A stretch of 64,000 nt of DNA from Andrena cerasifolii (GCF_050908995.1 NC_135128.1:11189114-11253113); one strand, 5' to 3'; shown: positions 48,850 through 62,678, counted from the stretch's first letter. Numbers and translations are program-made. Notes: generated by a model from the sequence alone, not told the origin.

Positions 48850-49788
48850 CAGTCTAAGAGCCCCTATTCTACGACGCCGGCTGTAAATTACCGGGCCCAA
48901 ACTGTTAGGCCGGACGGACAGACCAAATGTCTGCCACGTGCGGATTGACAACGCACAGGACACGCTTGGAGTTACAAAGATACCATCGGAACGCTCAACA
49001 ACCTGTCCTCCAGCTGGGTGCTAATCATCTTCGGTGGCATTCTTCCTTTCCTTCGCTGGAATGCGGACGGTTGACGGGTCTCCGGTCAAAGGACTCGTGA
49101 CAAGGGTTGTTGGGTCGTTGGAGGATGAGTGTTTTGTAAATATTGCGCCCCCCGAGGCTGTTGCCTTCTCTAGGTGGTTCTGGGTTTGCTTTCTCTTTGG
49201 CTGGAGCTTGGCACGTCTTAAATGCACTTCGACTTCGTAGCAATGAGACCAGCGCCCCTGCCTGTGCTTCTCCTTAATTATTCCCTCAAGAAAAATCCTT
49301 GCTGACATGCCCGCAGCGCTCGAAAATCCACTTCTCGCCTGCTCGCGTCATTAACCGCAAAGTTAAATTACGTATCGAGTGCCGGGGCATCGAGTTCTTG
49401 AGGAACTTTCCTACGCGAGGGCAGGGAACTTGCTCGAATTCCAGCGCAGCCCCAGCAGCTCGGGGTGAAGCGCGCTCGAGCCTCAATCACTCAATCCCGC
49501 CAGCAACATAGTTCCAAACGGCCGGCCCTTTTAATTCCCTCGCCAGGTCGAGGATCTTTTCTCGCATAGTAGTCAGCCACGGAAGATTAGTGGTATTGGG
49601 TGAAAGGCTGAGTGGTGAGGCGCGATTATATCCCCGGGCCCGTCAGGTTCCCTTCCCCTTTCACTCGTTTCAAGTCGCAGCCACGCGGCTAATAACAGAG
49701 CCAGCGAAAGCCAAGCAGTCTTTACGAGCATCTTCCCAGAAGTGTAAACCCCCGGACCCGCGCTCCGGAGCTTCGTTTTCGTGGTCCT

Positions 49789-49807
49789 CCCCCCCCCCCC
49801 CCCCCCC
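49789..49807. repeat. Homopolymer C19
   Basis: Nineteen consecutive C bases. The minus strand (G19) could form a G-quadruplex. The length is likely to vary between reads and individuals. Confidence 0.95.
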
Positions 49808-50671
49808 GTCCCTTCGTACACGCGGCTTCCCGGCCGATCCGCAAGGGGCTAATTAATACGAGAGCGACGATGCCGCGCTCGCGTGATCCTGCGGCAAGTG
49901 TCGATGCACGGGGCCCGATGAAAAGCGAGAAAACAATGAGAAGAGCAGCCCGCCGGAGAATAGACGGCTGAAAGGAGAGCGAAGCCCCCTTTGACGGGGC
50001 TAATGACAGAGGCGCGCGAGGGGTGTACAAATATCTGTATCGCAACATTGTTCCTTTCTTCCACGTGTCGTTTCCTCCGCTCGGAAGACATATGGGGGCC
50101 CGGCGACGATCCCGTCAAATAGAAGAGACGAGAGGGAAACAAGAGCACCGCGAGAAACGAAATAACCTTTCGGAGTCGCGTGATCGCGTTTACTGGAGCA
50201 GCACGTTCGAAAGTCCGTTTCTTCGAGGGGTATTCAAGGTGAGGGGGGAGGAGACGGGGAGGGAGCAGGTGCCTGACGAAGGTAATACCTGAGGATGAAC
50301 ATTGTCGTGTTCGGGGAAGTGTACACGAAACAAAGTGATCTAAGGGAGGATCCCTTTTGTATCAACTTCCCATTGATCGATAATCTACCGCATCATTGTT
50401 GAGATAATAACCGCTTCGCGGCGTTCGCTGACGCGGTGCTACGCTCGGCACGGGCACTGTTTTGTACTTCGCCGGAAGAAGCAACAATGCTGCCATTTCG
50501 CGGTGTACATTGTGGCGCGGGCTCTTTTCTTGCGTTTTGCGACGTTGGTGCAACAATACTGCTGGATGGAAAAAAAAAGATGTTGCGCGGAAGCGAGAAA
50601 ATGTTGCTTGAACGACGGGAGACGGATGCGGGAAAGGGGCGGTGGCTCGTTCGCATCGAACGATTGTATCT

Positions 50672-51075
50672 TTAAGGGGGTATATCACCTTGTAGGCCTA
50701 AAACATTTGGTAAATTTAAAATTTATTTTCGCAGGTAATTGTACTGTTTATTAGTAATAGATACACAGTAATATATACCTACATATTATAATATAAACAG
50801 GTATACGTATGAAAATTTAAAAAAATGATCGTCGTAATCGACTCGATAACAAACGATTAAACAATTGTATTAGGAACCATTTAAGAGGGCATTAAATAAA
50901 GTAACAAATAAACAGTTTTCAAAATTTTATCATAATTATGTTAACAGGAATGAAAGAAAAATTAAATAAACATAAAAAACATGAAATTATACAACATTAA
51001 AAAGGGATAATTTTATCCCATTTTTTGGCGCAAAATTCATTCCGATATCTTTTACAGTTCAAAAGATATACACCA
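50672..51075. other. AT-rich island beginning TTAAGGGGG
   Basis: An abrupt switch from GC-rich to AT-rich DNA begins at TTAAGGGGGTATATC, like the ends of the TTAA MITEs at 4607 and 54821, and ends near GATATACACCAATG. No inverted right end is visible, so a truncated insertion is only a guess. It contains a 16-bp perfect palindrome, GGGATAATTTTATCCC (51004-51019). Confidence 0.3.
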
Positions 51076-54000
51076 ATGTTCAGGAGGGCTGCAGGTCAGC
51101 GGCTGGCAGGCCAAAGGCGGCCCGCGGGTTGCTTATCACTTCTACGCTAACAATTGTCTCCATTTCCTTCAGTCGATGCCATTTTGTCGAGCACATTCTT
51201 TCACCAGAAGCCTGTCCGCCGTCCGTTTCAAATACAAATCACCCTGTTCCTCTGTTTCTTCGCGAAAATGTAGCAAAACGATGAGCAATGCCAGTGCCGC
51301 GACAGTTACCGTCCCCCTTCCCGCCTTTTACGACCGAGTAATATACTATCTTTTCTTATGTCGTTGTTTATTACAGAATTTATGCCCCGATAATAAAAGA
51401 GACCTCGTCCCTTCCGGCGTTTAGATTCGTTAGCGACGGGCTCGCGAGCCATCCTCACCAACATCGCCCGCTTATGCTGCGTTTAAACGAAACCGCTTCT
51501 TCTTATATCCCCCGCAATTAACAATTATTATCGCCATCCAGCGCCCCAAGATTTACGATTCCGATTCCACGGATGTGTTCCACGGGACCGTCACCAGCAA
51601 CGCCTCCATGCACAAAAGTGCTGGAAGTATGTTCAGAATTTGCACAGCCGAAACGAGCCAAGATTCAACTTGGATATAGCCTAAACGTGACACCGTGTCT
51701 CGCGAAACGAACTTGATATTTCACCCGCATCTCCGTGGCCCCCGTAAAGATTGCGCCTCGTATCGCAGGACGACGGTTCCCGCCGTGATCCGGTAACAAG
51801 AAGCGCCTCGCATCTCTTGTTTGAATGGCTCACAGAACGAGTCTCTCTTGCCTTTGTATTTAAGCAGCGTCCTCGCCACTCTTGGGCTCCAGTAATTCCT
51901 CCCAGGGGTCCCTCATCATCTCTTCGCGAAGCGATGTGCGATGACATGGAAAGCTGGGGAGCTTGGGTAACATAACATTGTCAAAATGGCACCCCTTTAA
52001 AGAAAACCCTCCGAATCGAAACTTCCGATCGTTTCGAAGCTCCATCGCCAGTATTGGTCCCTGAACTTCAGAGTCTGAACGAACAATTCCAGCGGGAATC
52101 GATGCAATTCCCTGAGTTCGACGTCTTAAACAGGTGTCAATTATGGCCAAAGTTAGGCCACCTATTGTGCGTCATTTCTCACTCGAATTGGTTTTGTACT
52201 TTTCATTCTCCGTTTTCTTTCTATTGCTAGGTGTTTTCTCACGGGTCCTCGTGGCTTCCAAGAATGGAAAGCTTCGTAGAGTGGATTCGCGAATGGCACG
52301 GGACAATAGTTGCCAGTTGTAGGAAGACGTGTCGGCTTATGCCTTCGCACCATCTCAGGACAATATTTAGCCTCGCTCCCCTGCCCGGTAGCTTCGATCA
52401 TTAAACGTGCGTATATAGCCTCATAATATTGCAATCCACGGCCATAATTTACGTCGTTTTATAGTTCAAACTGCAACCTACGTAGGCAGCTAGGCGTACG
52501 GGCCTTTAGAACGTGCTATTCCCGTTCAAGTTGTACTGGGTGATCATAAAGTTCGCCGACTGTTTCCCTCCACGGTGCCAGGCGAACCTCGACCCCCTAA
52601 GCGTTCCACGCTGCTTCCATTTCGGGATTTAACGCGATAACCACGCTCAGAGAATTATCCAGGTTGCAGAATTATCCTTATCCGACATGATTATCTGAAT
52701 GTTAGAGCGATTGTTAAGGAAAATCTTTGTAGATCTTCTAACTCTGTTGCGCATTTAGTTGATTTCTTCAGCCACTCATTATACTCTTTCAAGCACTCAG
52801 TGAGGAAGCGGTTAAGAATTCTCGTTAACTTCTATTTAATCTCATTGTATTTTTTTTTCCTTTATTTCCTTTATTTCGTGCGTTTTTGTGTTTCTGCTTT
52901 CATCTATTATTCCTCTATTGGTTTTCTCTATTCTCTATGTACCAAAGGATTTTCCTGTATATATAAATAAATAAAAATGCTATTGTTTGAATAATCTTGA
53001 GAATATGCCACTTCAGTTTTTCAGTTTCTCTGGAATTGTACTTTCTTTAATTTGCAAATGCTTCTTCTTGGTATTTCAGATGGAGACACTGTATCTTTAT
53101 ATGAAGAACTTACACTTCTTAACAACCAGCTGTTCAGGATGTAACTATCATCCTTGTATGTCTATTACCACACCTTCTACCCTTTATCATAACTCCAGTA
53201 GCCATGTTTGAGCTTACAATTCTCCAAAATTGTGTACAGTTTCAAGTGCTGAATATCCTCCTGATCCTGAGCGTTGAAATCACTTAAACAGGCCATTTCT
53301 TAATTCTTTCCAACAATGTGAACACCAACAAATGTATCTATTAGAAGCAACCGTGGTTTCAACGTCAATACTTCACCCCTTCGTCAAAGATTCTTTTACC
53401 CCACTTCATTCCTTCTTCTTTCAAACAATACCACGAAGACTGATCTCAGCAGAAACTGAAATAGCTTTCAAGACCACCGGTTTATATCCACTGGAGTCGT
53501 TACTGGGACTTTGTGCCCCTCGAATTGAGATATACTGTTTTATAGGGAATCATCTGAGCGCGGGGGGCTCTTTCATGAAGTTACCACCGGGGGAACGTTA
53601 GCTCTGAAAGCGGTTGCTTCTCGTGCACCTTCAGCTTAACCGTTGCTCCCCTGGCCGGGACCGTGAGAGTAAGCTATTACTGAAATTACTCACGCTCGCA
53701 AATCAAAATTCGCCGTTTTCTTTGAGGCGGGTATGCGCGTCCATCGTTGCATTGTTACGATTTATTGCCGGCTAAACGCCAAGATTCCGCAAAAGGAACG
53801 ACGCGCTCGCGATTCAGGGCCATTGGCTCCGGCAAGGCAAACAAGTGCGAAGGTAATCGGGGAAAGGAATGATAATTAGCCCGCTACTCGCCAAATCGTT
53901 GCTTCCACAAAGGGAACAGTGCTACTCCAAATAAACATCAAATAATAATCCACGTCGCAGGAACTATTAAGAAAATCTCACCATTACAGAAATTTTTCAA

Positions 54001-54820
54001 GATCTTCAAAATATTGTAGGTTATCTGATCCCTATTAAAAAGTACATACGTAATTGCAAAATATGATGTTGTATCCACGTGTTCCATTTCCGAATTGGAG
54101 TGTCACGAATCGAGACGTTCCCACTGGACTTTGTAAGTTCCTCCGAGCCTACACGACCAAACGAAATCGTCGTAATTTCGCCTTCAGCTCTGTTTTACTC
54201 GATGCATCGGGCTGCGAAGATTGGGGTCCGGGCGAGCCAAAGCGGCTGACCTAATTTACATACATATAAAGCGCATTCGATGTGTTTTAGGGGCCGTAAA
54301 TCGACGCAGCTACGCGAATCGTTAAACCCTTCCTTGCCGCAACACCCCGGCGAACGCGTGTAGGACAGAACTATGGACGTGTATGGATGGATATAACGCA
54401 CGCGCGAATACATATTCAGATACTTCGTCTTCTTCTGGTCGTCCCGTGCCCTCTCGCATGGGCTGGTTTATACGCGCGCCGGCTTCCTTTGCTTTAAATG
54501 GCTGCTATGTGGGCACAACGAAGCTTCGAATTGGGGTTGCCCACTGCAGCACTGGAACCACTTTCTCGGCAGAATTTTGAACCGTTCACAGAAATTTCTT
54601 GCAGGGAAGTTGGCAGGCGACTGCACAACCACCAAGTGGCTTGCAATTGCTACAATTGGATAAGTGTTTCACACTTTGATACTGGAATTTTTCACTCAGT
54701 TTGCAACACTGTCGAATGGAGCTCAAGTGGAAGGTATGCAAGCATGGAATCTTGGATTGTGGTCGGTTTCGTTGAAGATTTAATCAAGAGGGGCAGAACA
54801 AAAGTGTAGGTAATACGATA

Positions 54821-55272
54821 TTAAGGGGCTGTGTACGTTGAGCTGGGGTGAAAGTGCATGAGTTTGGGAATTTTTTTAGGGGTTTTAATTTCCAAATTTC
54901 TCCCAATTTTTTTAATTTCAAAAGATAAATGATTTTTGACAGTTTATAGTTAAATGAATTTTTTCTACGCAAAATTTTGATCTGTAATTGTGCATACCAA
55001 ATTAATTAAACAAAATCTGAGAAATGGCCCGTCAGCCCATAATGGCAACACTATTTTACAAGAATATTATTTTATTTTTCAGATCCATCGATGCTTAAAG
55101 GAGATATCATTCTGACCATTTTTCTGCAGCAATTATTTCGTGAACTTTATGGACTAATAAATCATGTGTAATAAATATTTTGTTTTATTTCTTTTAATAA
55201 AACCCTTAAAAAAATTCAAACACCTGGATAATCATTCATTTTCGCCACAGTTAAATGGATGTAACCCCTTAA
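54821..55272. mobile_element. TTAA-flanked MITE
   Basis: TTAA at 54821-54824 and at 55269-55272 bound the element. The left end continues GGGGCTGTGTACG. The right end on the opposite strand continues GGGGTTACATCC. The inverted ends align again at GAATTTTTTTAGGGGTTTTA (left) and GAATTTTTTTAAGGGTTTTA (right), about 50 bp in. The interior is AT-rich and non-coding. Length with targets is 452 bp. The exact TTAA duplication and GGG-start ends suggest a non-autonomous piggyBac-superfamily element. No transposase is present to confirm it. Confidence 0.78.
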
Positions 55273-58200
55273 CTTGGAGAAGAATAAAAGTACAGTCACA
55301 GTCTATTAAAACTGAAGATGGAATATTGTTCAAGTATCTAGAGACTCGGATCTACTTCATCACCTCTTGAATTCTAAATCTAAACGCAGTTTACACACAC
55401 CAACCACAACTTCATCCCCTACATACACCCAAACGTAATGAAGTAAAAATACAGCGAGAAGGCTCCCACGTCTGTGTTGCTCCTCGGGACCATAAAACGT
55501 CCCCTCGCTGTGCAAGCTCCAAAAACTCACCGCGAACATGCACCCGCCGAATCCTGCACCCTCTCACCCGCTCCCCGTGGCACACTCGCGATTTTTCTAA
55601 TTGCAGGTAATTAATTTTTACGAGTACACCGTAAACCATGGTAGACAGGTGTTTCCCGAGGGCGATGCGAGGCATTTGAAGTAGCCTGGCCATCTTGAGC
55701 GGGTGAGGGACGGTGGTTGGTAGCCGGCGGTCGGTTTCGGGTAGTGGTAACAATGATTGCAGCGTCGGTGTCGGTGGTGGTGCCGATAAAGTTAAAGCCA
55801 CTGGCGAACGATGCCAGGGGCCGCGTAATGACAACGCAGCGCGTCGTAAACGCGTTTATGTCCAGAGTTGCATTATAGTAATATCTGCCAGCACCCAGCG
55901 GATGCTCGCTACCTCTTCGACGTTACCATGGCCAACCGTCCTGCGACTGGCCCCTGCTTCCTTTCCCCGGAACGTCTGCTTCTGGCCATCATTCTATCAC
56001 TCCCAGAGACTTCGATGAACTCTGACTCTTTTCGACTCGGTCTTCCTGTTGCCACGACAGGTGAATCATCAGTTCGTTGCTTCAGCTAATGGACCCCTCA
56101 TCCTGGCCAGGTCTGGGAGGCTGTATCACTTGCGAAATCTTGGACACTTGACTTTCAACACTTGAGTTGTCTCTTTGTGGTAATCGATCCTCAAGCACAG
56201 TGTTCCAAGGGAAGTTATCTCTTCTTTATTGAACTGAGGGATAAAGAAGCTTGGCAGAGATCCAGGTGTGATTCATGTCACAAAAAGAATTTTTTCTTTA
56301 TAAAATCAGAATCAATGATATTTCTCAAAAGTAGAACAACTGTCTAAGAGACACCCATCCTTTTAAAGACCATCCTCACTCCAAACATCGAGCAGGGAAC
56401 CAAAGTAACTCATTCCTCCGTATTCCCGAAATTTCGCGCAACGAAGTCCCCAGGGGAATTCGAGCCTGACAAAAAGGCGTGTCCATAGGCATAGACGAGG
56501 AGGGAGCAGTTTGAAGAAGAGTGTAAGGGCGATGTAGCGACCGAAGGGACCAGTCGAAGTGGGAGGGAGAGGTAGGGCGAGGACCAACGACGAGATGGCA
56601 GAGTTGTAAAGTCCTGCGCGTGACACCGGGTTATGTTATGTTCACCACGCTTGTGTTGGCCGATCCCACGAACGCCCGCCTCGTGGACGCTGGTTTATAC
56701 GTTGGTATACATGGTTAGGTGGCACGCGGTATTGCTCGTACACTGCGTTTATGGCGCATAACCGGGGCCGGCCGCTCGCACAGATTATTTTGGCTTGATC
56801 AATTTGATAACTCCCGTACGGTTATGCCCGCCTTGCTGATTACGTGCGCGCGACAGGGCTTGAAGAGTTAACCTTTATCGCGGTCACGGTGTCCTTCCGA
56901 CGATCGACTTGCAGTTTGCATCGATTATGCTTGGATCACTTCGGAATAGCTGACCCAATGGCGAGTCTTTGGTAGTGATGGGATTAGCCTCGTTGATTCT
57001 GTTTCCTGGAGCCGTTCGAAGCTACTATGTAATTCACTTCATCAGGATCGAAATTGGTGATGGTGGCGAATGATCTAGAAGTGATTGGGATGAGTAGGTG
57101 GACCTAGGAATCTTCTGATAGTCAGTGCTTGAATTTTTAATCAGCTTGAGTGTGAGAATTTGAAACTTTGAGAGCTTGAGATGACTGTGGGTTTGGGAGA
57201 AGGTTATGAGTTAGACTTTAGTCAGCAGGTGTTAGGCCGGAACCTCTTCCTTCCGGGTGTTCCGAGGATTCTGCACCTTGCTCGGCCTTAATTGAGTCAT
57301 AATAGGGAGTACGTCTTCGTGCACCTTTTATGCTGATCGATATCGACGTAATGGTCCCTCGCTAGCGATACACGAGCCAAAAAGATGGCCCTTTATGAAG
57401 GTATAAATTTACCTGAAGCGCATTTTAATACAGATTCTTTGGAGAATTGATACTTTAACTCCAGTGTCTCGCTTTAACATCGCCATAAACAAGAATATTA
57501 AAGCTCCTGATGTTATTTACGAGAAATAACCTGTCACGTACTGGCAACAACGTGGATGAAACTGTCTTGATTAAAGGCTTACCGTCAGGAATAAATGCAG
57601 CAGGCGAAATAATTAGAGCAGCACCTTGAATACGGTTGTTGCCGAATACCACATCAAGAAAGACTTACAAGGCTACAATTTCTAACAATTACTCCGCAAA
57701 ATTTGGGTGAAAATTCAAACTACCTTCTTCAACTAGAACTAACAGTTTCAAAATAACTCGAAGACAATAACACACGAATTCACGTAACCACTCCTGTAGC
57801 CACACTCACTTCCATCCGAGGTTTCATCTACATTTTACAAATCACCCGAAGCAGTATTCCTTTCAGCCATAACATTCGGCTGACTCCCCCGAATGATCGC
57901 GGAATCCCCCGATTGTTCCGCTGCAAGACACAGCGCAGTAAACTTGCCACACAGGCAGCAAAAGCCTAAAAGGGATGATGGGGTGCGGCGAGATGGGGAG
58001 GGGAAGATCTGAGGCGTGTATAATCGCGGTCAATTTGACTTGCGCGTAATTTCAGCGAAAGTTTCGACAGGCGTGCAGGTCCGAAGGGACAGTAAAGTTA
58101 AGAGGGGCCCAGCCGCGAATGAGGGACGTGTCGGATAATTATGCGCGCTGCCTCGTTTCGGAAGGCCGTTCGGGCATTTTTACGAGGGATGAAGTCGGCC

Positions 58201-60307
58201 CCACGAGGTCATAACTTAGCCACGAATACGGGACTATCTGTTACGACCTGATGGCTCTCAAGATGCAGTACCTTTAACCTCTTCGAAAGCGGGCAGATAT
58301 TGGCATAAATTAGGTTAACCGCACGGTTTACTCCTTCCGGGAAGTTGGCAGAAGCACGGGAACGTTTAGCCCGCCGGGGCATTTTTCATGGCGCGCCTCA
58401 GCTTCGGGGGCATAATTTTTTATCGCGATGCATAATTGCCGGCTTCCTCTCGAATTAAATTGTCGTTTTCTATGGCCCGTTGCAACAAAGTTTCGGGACG
58501 AAAAAGAAGGCGCCTCCGAGGGAGCAAGAAGCGCGAGGGGCCGCGCGCAGTATTTTCGAGTCTTAATGCTGGGTCTGTCAGAAACTTCTGTTCCTTCTCC
58601 TTTTTTCGATACTCCGCCATAACGCGCGGCTCTTAAAGAACTTTCCCCGGGAATACTCGGGGTCCCTACTTAGAATTCCTTGAATATGTAGTGGACAAGA
58701 GCTTATGAATAATTAAGGAACGTATCACTTTCGGACAAGACCGCGGTGGACTGAACAGAATCGATGCCAAAGTTTTCCATCGCGAAGTGATCACCTTCCC
58801 CTCGCAATCTATGAGAAATAACACCACTACCCTTTACAAATTAATAATTCAAAATAACTCGCGTGACGAATGAAAATCGTCGCAGGAGGTGACGAAGTGT
58901 TTACAGGTAACCGAGATTAAGACATAAAGAATGAAAATATCTTCTCACCTTCCTGACAGCTTCAATAATTGGACGTACGCCGGCCAGAAACTTTTACGGA
59001 TACCTAGAGGGGTCGAAAACGATTATGATCCGGGGATAACGATCCAGTAAAAAAAAAAAAACGGGAAAAAAACAGCGCGCACGCGAAACGCACAGTGACT
59101 TACGCGCAAATGGACGGCGAAGAAAAATGGTCCGGACCATGTTTCATCTGGCGCACACGTTTATCGTCCGCGCACTGTAAAATTTACACCGTCTCACTTC
59201 CGAAACGAGTGGCCCCGCCGTTGCATAAACGCGAGCAACATTTTATTTTATACAGCCCTTGGTCCGCGGCCGGGCAATAGTAAAATATTAGTTATTGCTG
59301 ATTTTGCGAGCGCCTAATAAAATTCTTCGTAAAATAAAATCGCCCGCCTCTGCCGTGGCGGACCTCGCACCCGCCCGTGTGCGTGTACGCGCTACGATTC
59401 GCAGTTAATAAATTTTTCCTACGCAGTTTTGGGCGTTCCTCGGATATTTGTTGTTCACCGTGCATCGGCGGAACGATGTTACTGGGGACGTAATGTTGCA
59501 CAGTGGAGGTATGGAGTGCCAATACAAAATCGGGTCAGCGAAGACGATGACTCGAAAGTGATCGCGAAATGGATAGTGGAATTGGAAGATTTTAGTTTGG
59601 TCTTCCTAATTGTGATAAAAGGAAGTAGTAGTAAAATTTCCAGACTGCAACAAGGATACATAAAAATATCTCCATAATTCTGTATATTAATAATATTGCG
59701 AGTCACCACTGTGGCAAGATCTCGCGAATATTGAAGCCTGCCACCGATCTGAGAAGTTATTTGAATACAGGGGATTCAGTACGACTCTGCACAGACCCGG
59801 CTCTGAGAAAGTTCCCTTCCCTGCTGACAAACGCTCATCCATCTCGCGAAACACCCCGGACGACAGAAACTGAAATTCATAGGGGCCTAGAAAAGCAGCC
59901 AGTTCCAAGTAATAAGCTTCTAATTACCTCTTCCTCCAATTAGACTCACTTAAGGGGCATTCTCTTCGTAACGTGCAATGGTTACCCGTAAGTAGCGGCC
60001 GAGCACGTGTGCAGCCAGAGTCCGTTACCATTAATAACGGGCAGCTCGATCTAATTCCATCAATTAAATGCTTTGCTGATAATTATTCCGTCGTCGATGT
60101 CGCCGTTCCCCCGGCCAGCCACCATGACGGTTTGGAACCGCGGAGAACGCCAACGGCTATGTTCGATCGCAGACGAGGGGTATTATATGACATTAGTAAA
60201 CCTTTCTGTGCCCTATAAAAATATGCTCCGGCCCCCGCGGGCTAGGTGACAGCACCGAGTGGTCGACGGAAAATTTTTCAAAAACACACGCCTCTCTACG
60301 ACGTGCA

Positions 60308-60308
<1 letters not shown>
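55273..60308. other. Non-coding, no gene recognised
   Basis: Mixed sequence with GC-rich patches. A 13-base A run lies near 59049-59061. Frames of up to 140 codons (55412-55834 minus) overlap opposing frames and show no domain. Confidence 0.45.
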
Positions 60309-60355
<47 letters not shown>

Positions 60356-60364
60356 TTTTTTTTT
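60309..60364. repeat. (CA)18-(TA)5-T microsatellite
   Basis: About 18 CA units run directly into about five TA units and then a T run. A standard polymorphic compound dinucleotide repeat; alternating purine-pyrimidine DNA of this kind can adopt Z-form. Confidence 0.95.
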
Positions 60365-60962
60365 CGGCGCATTTACGTCCGTTACGCGAACGTATTTATT
60401 TTTTCCCCCCGGAATCTATCGTTTTTAACCGGAGCACCCCGGGAAAAAAGCACGCGCGCAACATTTTCGAAGCGCGCCGGTGCCTTTCAGTGCTTCACCG
60501 CCGTCGCCGCCGTGACGACCTAGGGAAGCATTTCATTGCGTTCGATACGATGGTAAAAAACGCCCAGGGATCGGACAGTAAAAAATGTAACTGGTAATTT
60601 AGTTAGCCGTTGCGAACTGGACGGCGCTGGGGCGCTTGGGTGTTGGTGGACAGTAATAGGGCGTATCTCGTATCTGTCCGGGGCTGACGGGTTTTTATGG
60701 GTTTGCGATGCGCGGATTCATCATTCGATATATTACGGGCCAGCGTCCGGCTACCTCTGATGTCACCGCGTTAACCTAACGACCCTTCAAGGCAGGATTT
60801 TAGGATTTTCAAACGGCCGGCGACAGGTGAGCTGGGAGGCCCCTATTGTTCCGGGTATCTTCTGCAATCTGATACCTACGCTCAATGGTTGCAATACCGC
60901 AAAGTTGCAGGGTAATGGATATTTAGGAAGCTGAGGGTTTTTTAGAAGCCTTAAAGGGTTGC
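60365..60962. other. Non-coding, no gene recognised
   Basis: GC-rich sequence leading into the palindrome at 60963. Weak pairing with 61666-61700 suggests the palindrome may begin slightly earlier, near 60930. Confidence 0.4.
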
Positions 60963-61665
60963 GCGCAGTCAGGAGGTAGAAAAAGAATGATTCTTTTGGA
61001 ATTTATTATAGAAAGTACATGCATACGTTTATGCAAAGATTTTTGTATTCAGATCAGGGACACTTTAACAGGTTATTATATTATGTTTTGTAATAAAAGT
61101 ATTTAGTTATTGCATAATAACAACAGATTTCCCAGAAGCTGCTTTTAGAAATTCGTTTCGTGGTAACCAACATTATTCGGAACTGGATTATTTAAAATAA
61201 AAAAAAACGAAGAAGATTTAGTTAGTACAATAGTTTATCTAGTCTTTAATCTTCCGTTTCATAAAATATTAATCCACGAAAAATAACTGATGTTAAAGTG
61301 AAATGATCGATTTTCGTAGAAAAAAGCACACCTCTTTCATACATACATAAAATAAAAACTAGGCATTGGAAAAACAAATGCTTCGATTAAAGACTAAATT
61401 TGAATGTCTAGAAGAAACCTAGAAAGTTTAAGAAAGATTGGTGGAACGGTTTTTGAGAAATCGTGGTCACCGCAATCGGAAAACCCATTTCGGGGAATCA
61501 GTTGTAATTTTGCAATAAATAAATACTTTTACACCAAAGCGTAATATAATAACCTGTAAAAGTGTCCCTCATCTGAACTGAAAAACATTTGCATAGAAAT
61601 ATGCATGTAAACTTCCTGAAATAAATTCCCAAAGAATTGTTCTTCTTCTACATCCTGACTGCGAA
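60963..61665. repeat. Large imperfect palindrome, about 205-bp arms
   Basis: The left arm (about 60963-61170) and right arm (about 61458-61665) are reverse complements. Landmarks are GCAGTCAGGAGGTAGAA against TTCTACATCCTGACTGC, ACATGCAT with TATGCAAA against TTTGCATA with ATGCATGT, CAGGTTATTATATTA against TAATATAATAACCTG, and GTGGTAACC against GGTCACC. Similarity is roughly 75-80 percent by eye. The 287-bp centre contains a further perfect inner pair, AGTCTTTAATC (61240-61250) and GATTAAAGACT (61385-61395), so the whole segment can fold. No target duplication or coding remnant was recognised. Confidence 0.85.
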
Positions 61666-62678
61666 TAACCCCAAGGTGGTTCTGGTTTCTCCTGTTTGAG
61701 GAGGTTAGGTACTCGCAACACATCAGTTCTTCAGCAGTGGTAGACAACACCCTCTGGTCTCCTAGTCTGTTAATAAAATTTCACAGAGCTCCGTGAAACC
61801 TGATATCCATTTTCCAAATACCATCGAAACCCCGACCCTTCCATTCAGTACCTCTGAAAGCCCGAAAATTCGGATGTCCCCGCTGTCTTCGACCAAGTCA
61901 CCGCGCGGAACTCGCGAAAACAAGCGAGCCCCTCGATCTTCCCAAGGGCGTATGTTTCGAAAAGTCGTGAATTAGCGGAACGGAGAGCATCTAATGGATG
62001 GTGACCGAGCGACTTCCACAAATTCCTAGGCATCGAGATTTATCGCCGAGCCGGGTGCGGGGGAGGGTGTCCGCTACACCGCGTCGTTCCGCGAGGATAT
62101 ACATTTTTGAAATGGCAAACGGGCATGACGATGAACGGCCACCGTACCCAGCAGCATCTATTCTACCCGGCCGCGGGGTACTCAGGATTCGCTACTAACG
62201 ATTAGTCCGGCGCAGATACGTGTTTTCGTCAAGTACGGGGGAGGAAAAAAAAAAAAATATTTGATCAGCCCCGCGCGCGCGCTCTCGGGGAGGGCTCTCG
62301 ATATCCAATTCAGTTGATATTCAAGTGGTGCGCGTGTTTCTACATTTTGATTTCTATGTAACAGCGCGGCGTACGCGCCCCCGAAACCCCTGGCCCCTCC
62401 CGCGATGCCTCCTCGCGGTAGCCGGCTGTGTATTTGCAGTCTGGAAAGACAACAAATATTGTTTCGAAACCGTTTATTCCCATCAGCAGCGGAATTCCAT
62501 CCGCGACGTTGTAGCGACAGAGGAAGCGAAAAAAATAAAACAGAACGTAGAAAGAGGTAATCGTCGACTCGAAATGTCGTCCGCCAGCCCCCGCCGCCCC
62601 AGCCTCTGTTGGAAGCCTTTCCGGCGGTGATCTGCACGGTACATCCGGTATCTGCGATTCGCTAATCGCCGCGTGACA
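61666..62678. other. Non-coding, no gene recognised
   Basis: GC-rich DNA with an A13 run near 62247-62259 and a short CG-alternating stretch near 62272-62281. Overlapping frames on both strands (62182-62637 minus and 62325-62630 plus) have no recognised domain. Confidence 0.4.

Larger units (their letters stand above)
48850..54820. other. Non-coding, no gene recognised
   Basis: GC-rich to 50670, then an AT-rich island (50672-51075), then mixed sequence with a T-rich part at 52740-53420. No exon with domain or splice support, RNA gene or complete transposon was recognised. Confidence 0.45.

Noticed and set aside
50672..51075. Third complete TTAA MITE
   Set aside because: Only the left end resembles a TTAA element; the right-hand GATATACACC is a direct rather than inverted match, so it is listed only as an AT-rich island.
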